DNA of 17,547 nucleotides from NCBI GenBank assembly GCA_024405585.1, contig JAKSOM010000007.1, forward strand, positions 1 to 17,547, written 5' to 3'. Positions 7,455 through 14,500 of the stretch are shown here, one piece after another. The DNA is from Acidaminococcaceae bacterium (GTDB lineage Bacteria; Bacillota; Negativicutes; Acidaminococcales; Acidaminococcaceae). The translations under genes were made by a program, and so were the position numbers. Under the pieces are notes generated by a model, which saw nothing but the letters and a program-made list of their open reading frames with translations, was not told the origin of the DNA and did no database searches. The stretch's first letter is position 1; every line of letters begins with the position of its first letter.

Positions 7455-7493
7455 TGCCGTTACGTAACATTTGGCAAATGTTACGTAACGGCA
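7455..7493. promoter_or_regulatory. Perfect 39-bp palindrome with two GTTACGTAAC sites
   Basis: Two 18-bp arms (TGCCGTTACGTAACATTT and its exact reverse complement) are separated by GGC. Each arm contains the self-palindromic decamer GTTACGTAAC, at 7459-7468 and 7480-7489. The two decamers are 21 bp apart centre to centre, two helical turns, so dimers would bind on the same DNA face. It lies about 95 bp upstream of the ech promoter. No T-run follows on either strand, so it does not look like an intrinsic terminator. Confidence 0.55.
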
Positions 7494-7516
7494 ATTTCCC
7501 ATTTTGACGAAATCAA

Positions 7517-7554
7517 CAAAAAATCCCTCCGCTCTCAAACAAAGGAATTTTTTG
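7517..7554 (-). terminator. Candidate intrinsic terminator of the autotransporter gene
   Basis: On the minus strand the RNA can fold with CAAAAAAUUCCUUUG pairing to CGGAGGGAUUUUUUG around an eight-base loop; several of the inner pairs are G-U. The T6 tract on the descending side, followed by GTTGATTT, is what terminators need. The stem core is only moderately GC-rich, and the site lies about 185 bp past the stop codon. It is the best candidate in the gap, but not certain. The A-tract on the other side could let it act in both directions. Confidence 0.4.
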
Positions 7555-7610
7555 TAACCGCTGAATGCTTACTATCGACTTCTTGTCGCAGTTTACCCCT
7601 CATCCACCGC

Positions 7611-7650
7611 AAGCGGTTCCCCTTCCCCCCGGGGGGAAGGGGACCCGCTT
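7611..7650. repeat. 40-bp GC-rich near-perfect palindrome
   Basis: Two 20-base arms meet with no spacer at CCCCCC|GGGGGG; only one position fails to match and it can pair as G-T. The outer ends are AAGCGG and CCGCTT. No T-run follows on either strand. The composition and the neighbouring CCCCTCATCCACCGC look like the dispersed palindromic repeats often found between genes in Firmicutes, but I cannot confirm other copies from this window. Confidence 0.6.
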
Positions 7651-7695
7651 TCATCTGACTTCCCTGCTCTAATCACAGGCACATTTTAACTTTTC

Positions 7696-7723
7696 TGTCC
7701 ACTGTCCTCTGTTCTCTGTCCAC
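7696..7723 (-). repeat. Imperfect 4x7-bp tandem repeat downstream of the autotransporter
   Basis: Read on the minus strand the units are GTGGACA, GAGAACA, GAGGACA, GTGGACA (consensus GWGRACA), 28 bp in total. It begins 13 bp past the stop codon of the autotransporter gene. The unit length and copy number are the same as for the repeat inside hypF, but the sequence differs. Confidence 0.7.
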
Positions 7724-7736
7724 TAACACCTGAGGC

Positions 7737-8537
7737 CTAAAAGCTGAAGCTCAAATTTACGTTCCATCTATTGTTTCTGCTGTTGCTGCTCTTCATATAA
7801 TCATAGCCCACACCCATGGTGAAGTTCTTCTTACTTACAGAAATTCCCGCCTTGATAAAGAAAGCGCCTTTATCCAGTACATCAAACTCGTAGGAGCTGC
7901 CAATCCTTTCATGGGTTACATTTGTTCTGCTGTCCCTGTTACCAAGATTGAAGGCATAACCCAGAGCCACTTCCGGTTTCACTTTCCAGCCGTAGAAATT
8001 GTTTACAGCCGTTTTGTAGCTTACGCCAAAGGGCAGTACCACGCTGGAAAGGTTGTTCGTGCTGAATTCCATGCCCAGGTTGTTGCTGTAGTCCTTGCCG
8101 TTGATGCGGATGTATCGCAGTCCTGCAAAGGGGGTTAAAGTTCCCTTGCCGACCTTGTAGGGCATTTCCGCCCTTACACCCACGCTATAGGTGTTCGTTT
8201 TGGCGTCCGCTTTGATGGAGGTGCCGTCCACCGTCATTTCCGTCTCGTTTTTGCCGTGCAGATAGGTGATGTCGCCGTGCAGTTGTACGGCCCCCACTTT
8301 CTTCCTGCCATAGACCTCAAAACTGTTATATTTGCTGTCATTGTGTCCGGTGCCGTTGGTGGTATTTCCGTTCACATATCCCAATGCCAGACCAAGAGTG
8401 ATATCCTTGTCATCCACCAGGTCATAACCGATGACGGTGCCGTTGAACTGCTCATCATATTTTGCCTGGGAATCCCCGATTGCCAGACCGTCAACTTTAT
8501 TCTTGTTGTGGATAAAGGTTGCCCAAAGTTTTTCACC
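7737..8537 (-). other. Autotransporter beta-barrel domain
   Basis: Residues 2910-3175 (266 residues), from about GEKLWATF to the terminal SFSF. Alternating hydrophobic/polar strands with aromatic girdle residues (GYDL, LALGY, EVYGR, PFAGLRYI, LGYAF, GVGYDYM) and a last strand WNVNLSFSF ending in Phe are typical of the 12-stranded autotransporter barrel. The length agrees with the usual 250-300 residues. Confidence 0.9.
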
Positions 8538-11500
8538 CTCCTCCTTGTTACCGAAGTGGATAGCCACCGCATCCGTCACCATATTAGTGACATCATGGGC
8601 GCCCCTGGTCACACCCAGGTTTTCCGCACTGAAGATGGTATTTGCCTCGTTCCAGGTCAGCTTGAAGCCAAAGGTGTTTTCAATCCGCTCTTCCGGCAAC
8701 AGAAGGGCAATTTTGTACAATGTGTTATCCGTATAAATATTGCCGCCGAAATAGTTAGCGTTTTTGTCCACACCCTCACCGTGTAACAGTTTGTAAATGC
8801 CCACGCCTTTGGCATTGGCCCCTGCCACAAACACTTTGGCATCATTGCTGATGCTCACATCTGCCGCCGTGCTGCCTTGCAGGTCAATAATGCCGGGTAC
8901 AGTGTCATCCTGTGCCTTGCTGCCTTCCAGAACCAGTAACGCCCCTTTATCTATTTTCAGCATCGGTGTATCCGGATCATAGGGGGTGTAACCTGCCGCC
9001 GCGGTGATTGCCAGGTGGTCGCCAGCTGTTTTGTTAATCGTAACATTGGTATGACCGGCACTGTTTTTCAATGCCATAATGCCGATACCGTTGTCAACAA
9101 TGAATCCGTCACCTTTGACGGTCGTCCCCACTCCTGCCCGTTCCACAAAGTTCCTCAGTTCGGCGGTGTCATAGCCCTGGTTGAATACCGCTCCGTCCGT
9201 TACAACCTGAATAGCACCGCCCTGAATATCCAATATATCGGTTTTCATATATGCCGGGTCAACTACCAGCCAGCCGTTTTTCAATGTCAGTTTCGGTGTG
9301 GCGATGTTGTTACCCACCACATTCATCTTGGCGTTATCTATCAAGATATCACTGAAAATCAGTTCGTTTTTGTCGCCGGAAGCCGCCAGACCCGCATTAA
9401 ATACCGCTTTATCTGTTACCGCAAGTTTGACGGGGATTTTTTCCTGAGTGCTGTTGTTCACAACACCTGTCTCCCTATCTCCGCCCACCAGGGTCAGTTC
9501 TGTTCCATCGCCCTTTATCACCAAATCCAAAACACCTTTTGCCGTATCCTTAAGTTTGTCAATCTGGAAACCTTTGGCCATAAATTTTGACTGGTCGGAA
9601 ACAATAATTTTATCGGTTGCCAACAAATCCGCACTGTTACTCTTGGTAACCCCCACATATTCCGCCGGCAGGGCCGCAACTACCGTACCGCCCGTCGGTG
9701 TGGTTTTTTTCACCACCTTAGGTTTAACACCACCCAAAGTTACTGTTCCGTCAATGTCATCCACATTACCTTGAACTACCACTGCTTCATCAGCGGCTTT
9801 CTCCAAATTGCCCGAAAGCACCAGCATGGTCTTTTCGAGAGCGAGGACAGTACTGATGGAATTGTACCGCTCAGCCGTATAGCTGTCCGCTCCGCCAAAA
9901 TTATTGAGGTTCAGGAAACCGCCCTTACCTTCAAATTTACTGCCGAAAGCGGTCTTTGTCGGAGTAGTACCGTTATCCAACAAATCTTCCGCATTCATCG
10001 TAATATTGCCGTCCGTGAGTTGCAGGGTATTGACATTTTGCACTGTGGCAATGTTTGTCATATCAAAGACACCGCCAATAACATCCACTATACCGCCGTT
10101 AATGTTATTTCTAACAACGGCGGGATTATCCACTGTACCGCCGAACAATTTTACAATACCACTATTGGCTACTTCACAGCCAAGGTTGGCAACATCCGCC
10201 TTCAAAACATTATACTGGTCAACTGTGATACCGCCACTGTTCGTAATGGGAGCGCCGGCAGTTACTGTCCATTCCGCACCGCTGCTGCCGCCGGTGATAA
10301 CTGTTTTACCTGCACCGCTGACTGCATAACTTAATGTCCTGCCATCCTCGCCGGCTCCGCCCTTCAAATTGAGGGTGCCGTTATTCGTAGTCACATTCCC
10401 CAGTTTGTCCGCATAAATTGTCAAAGATTTATCCTTGTTGATTGTTACACGGGTCTTGATACCGCCCTTTGTCGCACCGGTGGCATCAATGGCACTGTCG
10501 ATAATAACTTCACCATCACCCTCCAAAATGGCCTTCAGTTCACTTTCAACTTCATTGGCCAGTTTCAGTTTGGCTTGGGAACGGACACGATTGGTATTGC
10601 CGGCAATATATTCCGCTTTTTCTACTGAGGATTCACCGTCAAACTCCAAAACGCCGCCGGCAACTATGGTGTTAAGATTGCCGTTATTGATTATTACAAT
10701 ACCCGCATTGATCAAAGGAGTTGTCCCGTCACCTTTCAAACTGCCGTTGTTAATTGTTATTGTTCCTTCATTGGTCAGAATTTTCCCTGCATCCACATTG
10801 ATAGTGTTTTGCTCAATTCCCGCACCTGCATTCAGCGTAAGGTTATCTTTGACATTCATGGTACCGGTGCCGCTTACACCCTTAGCAAAGTTTACTTTAT
10901 CATCAAGAATGTTCAGCGTACCGTCATTCACCACGTCCATGGTCTTGGTGCCGGTAAAGGTGACGCTCTTCAAATTGATTATGCCGTTTTTCGTTTTATT
11001 TTCTACGGCGGTATCGAAATTCTTTACACCAATGTTTTCCAAGGACAAAGTATCCGCATTATTGTTCTTCAAAACACTGCTGTCGTTACCGGCAATAATG
11101 CTATTGCCTTTTCCTTTCAGCGTAAGCGTTCTGGGTACACTGCCGGCAATATCCCTCAACTGCAAAGTCCCTGTTATTACTTCGTCTGCTTTCAGCACAT
11201 ACTTAACATCGCCGGTCTCCTGGTCAAGCATTTCCTGCAGGGTTCTTGTGTCGCCGCCCCCTTCAATTTCTTTCAAAATTTCCAAAAAGCCGAATTTCAG
11301 TCCGCTGGCACTGTCGCCCGCTGTCAGATATGCCTGGCCGAATGTATAAGTGGAATCTCCTATAGTTACAATCTTACTATTGGTAACACCGAGAGTATTG
11401 CTGACCGTGGCTGTTACAAACTGAATCTGTTTATACTCGCCGTCGCCCCAGCTGTCAAAATTTTCTCCGGTTAAAACAATATCCCCTAACACAATAGTTC

Positions 11501-14500
11501 CGCTCGCACTGGCAACATTAAGTTTTTCCAAGGTAATGCCGTCATTATCACTCAATGCCCCTGCAATATTATATACTGCGTTATCCAAAGAAAGGGATAC
11601 GTTTTCCAAATTGTCTTTGGCAAAGGTTACACCGCTGCCCAACGTCACATCACCACCGGTAATTTTTCCTCCGGTGCCGAAAGCAGAACCTGTTTTTATA
11701 TCAACTGCGCCGTTATTGGTAATATTAGCAGTCAAACTGCCCTCGGTAATGGTCAGGGTATTGCCCACGTTAACAGTGTTTGTTCCTGTGGTCTTGATAT
11801 TGTCCGCATTTGCACTTACGTTACCGTTAATGGTCAAATTGCCTGCACCGCCAATGGTCTGTGCTAAGCTGCCGTCCGTAATCGTCAGGGTCTTGCCATC
11901 GCTGACAGTGTTTGTGCCTGTGTTGGCAAGTTTTGTGGCGCTGACGCTCATATCATCTGCAAACACCAAATTGCCGCCACCATTAATTACCTGTGCCAAA
12001 TCGCCGCTCGTAATCGTCAGGGTCTTGCCCACGTTAACAGTGTTTGTTCCTGTATTGGTAAGTTTTGTGGCACTAACACTCATATCCGCATCAAAAGCAA
12101 TACTGCCCGCACCGCCGATGGCCTGTGTCAATGCTCCGCCCGTAATCGTCAGGGTCTTGCCGCTGTTCACCGTATTTGTACCTGTGGTCTTGATATTGTC
12201 CGCATCAGCACTAACATCCCCGTTAATGGTCAAATTGCCGGCACCGCCAACGGCAACGGTCAAAGTGTCACCCCCCGTGCCATCACCTGTCAAGGTCAGG
12301 GTCTTGCCGCTGTTCACCGTGTTTGTACCTGTGGTCTTGATATTGTCCGCATCGGCACTAACATCCCCTTCAAAAGTTATTCCGCCGTTTCCTGTAACTT
12401 CTTTTACCACACTTCCGCCCGTCAAAGTCAAAGTTACGCCACCATCCACAACATTGGTGTCAGCCGCCACATAACCTGCATTTGTTGTCAAATTAGCGGC
12501 AAACTCCAAGGTTCCGGATGTCACATTGGCTCCATCCAAACCTGCGCCGTTAAGTTTGACTATGCCTTCGTTGGCAATCTTTCTGTCAAGCGTGCCGCCT
12601 GTCAGTTCCAAAGTGCCGCTTTCCGAAACAGCCAAATCCCCTGTACTACCCAATTTTGCCGGGTCTGCTGTGGTTACATTGCCGTCAATTATAATTGCAC
12701 CTGTTCCCGTAATTTCCGCTGTCAATGTGCCATCCTTCAAAACCAAAGTGCCTTTGTTTTCCAATCCGTTTGTCCCCGTCATTTGCAGATTATTTGCTAA
12801 GGTTGTTAATGTATCGTTGTTGATATACACCCCTGCACCCTGCATAACGGCATCCGTACCCAAAGTAACATTCCCTGCAAAATTAACCGTGCCTGCGTTA
12901 TCCACGGCATAAGTATTCCAGCCGCTGATTTCCGCAATATCCCGCAAGGTCAAAGTGTCGCCACTGTTAACTGTAATGCCGCCCTTACTGTTACCTGAAA
13001 GTTTGTATGTGCCGGTGCCATCAATAGTTAACGTGCGGGCACTTGCCCCTGTTGCCCTATTCAAAGTACCCAAATCAGCATCAGCAGTATAATCCCCCGG
13101 CATAACATAGGTATCTATTTTTGCAGGATCAAATCCGCCACCTTGATTACCGTTAATTATCTCCTTCAAAGTATAAACTTTGTCCTCGACAACTACGTCC
13201 ACCGCCCCTGCTTTTTCACCACTGCCACTATCACCTGGTGTAATATATCCCTGTGAGAAAATATAGGTCTGATTTCCAAAAATTGCCGCACTTGTTCCCT
13301 TGACCGTAAGCGAACCAGGAGTACCAGCGATATAAGATGCCTGATATGTTCCTGCAGCCAAAGCCGTACCGGTCAAGGTAATCTTGCCCAAGGACAAAGT
13401 GCCGCTAACAGTTGCAGCGGTAATCTGATTGGTAATAGCAGGTGAACCATCTAACGTTACCGAAAGGTCATACACGGCATCAGATAAAGTCAATGTGGCT
13501 GTATCTGCCAAATTATCCTTGGTGAATCTTACGCCCGTCCCCAAGGTCACGGCACCGCCGGTAATCTTGCCGCCTGTGCCGAAGGAAGAACCATCCCCCA
13601 TCTCCACCGTACCGCTGCTGGCAACATTTTGAGCCAATGCCCCCCCTGTTATTTTCAATCCCGCCTGCTCCTTGACAGTAACACCGCCGGTTATTGCCAA
13701 ATTGCCCGCCGAAGTTTGAACTGAAGCAGGGTCCGCACCGTTACCAATTTCCACACCGCCGGCGCCGCTGATATTTTTTTTCAAAATATTATCTGTGTCA
13801 TTACCAATCAGAACTAGAGTATCGCCGCTGTTCACCTGAGCATCCACAGTTAATTCTTTGGCAACAATCGGGGCACCCAACAGCGTCAGGCATAATTTCT
13901 TGTCCTTCACCTCCAAAGTTCCCAAACTGCTACTATACATTCCTCTAAATTCATTTGCCGAAATCAAAGCAACCGTTGCACCTTTGACCGCCACAAACCC
14001 ATCAGGCAAAGCATTTATGCCGATAGCAGTTTGCTCAAAATTCACCGTACCGCCAACAGTCATCATAACATCACCTTCACCAAACCCGGTTGGCAAAGTG
14101 AAATTCATGATTTGGAAACCGCCCACATCCCCTGCAACAGAAATTTTGGAGTTCACATTCAGGGTGTTGCCGCTATATTCCGGAAAATAAATTTCCCTAT
14201 AATCAGGATATCCCACACCGGCAATTTTACCAAATTCTATGTTTTCAAAAACAGTGGTGCCATCACTCTTGCCAATGTTCACAATATTATTGCTCGCAAT
14301 TAACCTATCAGAACCACATGCCCATACCCCTATAACATCAATCCTCGATGCCTTGTCCGTATCACTAAGCACAAAAACAGCATTATCAGAGACGGTATTA
14401 CTACATTCATGATCACCACTACCGTCAATCCAAACCCCATTTACCCATATGTGAGAATTTTCTACGACAGATATTTTTTCAACATCTTCCGCTCCAAAAA

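Larger units (their letters stand above)
7292..7736. other. Structured intergenic region between the autotransporter gene and echA
   Basis: No credible protein gene lies in these 445 bp. Besides the elements listed separately there is a weak inverted repeat, CGTAAAA with TTTTACG (about 7420-7450), and a short one, CGAC-TTCTT-GTCG, near 7577-7589. The hexamers gatagt (7366) and actatc (7571) could be ends of a small mobile element, but six bases is too little to claim one. Confidence 0.6.

Noticed and set aside
7366..7576. Small inverted-repeat mobile element (MITE) ending in gatagt/actatc
   Set aside because: The terminal match is only six bases, there is no target duplication, and the region contains the ech promoter.
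7455..7650. The two large palindromes as intrinsic terminators
   Set aside because: Neither is followed by a run of T on either strand; the hairpin at 7517-7554 is the better candidate.
11712..12386. CRISPR-like array
   Set aside because: The period is 132-147 bp, the units are fully coding and in frame, and there are no unique spacers between short identical repeats.
10435..12474. Plus-strand open frames of about 304 and 312 codons with a hydrophobic look
   Set aside because: They are the reverse complement of Thr/Gly/Asn-rich autotransporter repeats, which yields Val/Leu/Pro/Ser-rich shadow proteins. No ribosome binding site or family feature supports them.
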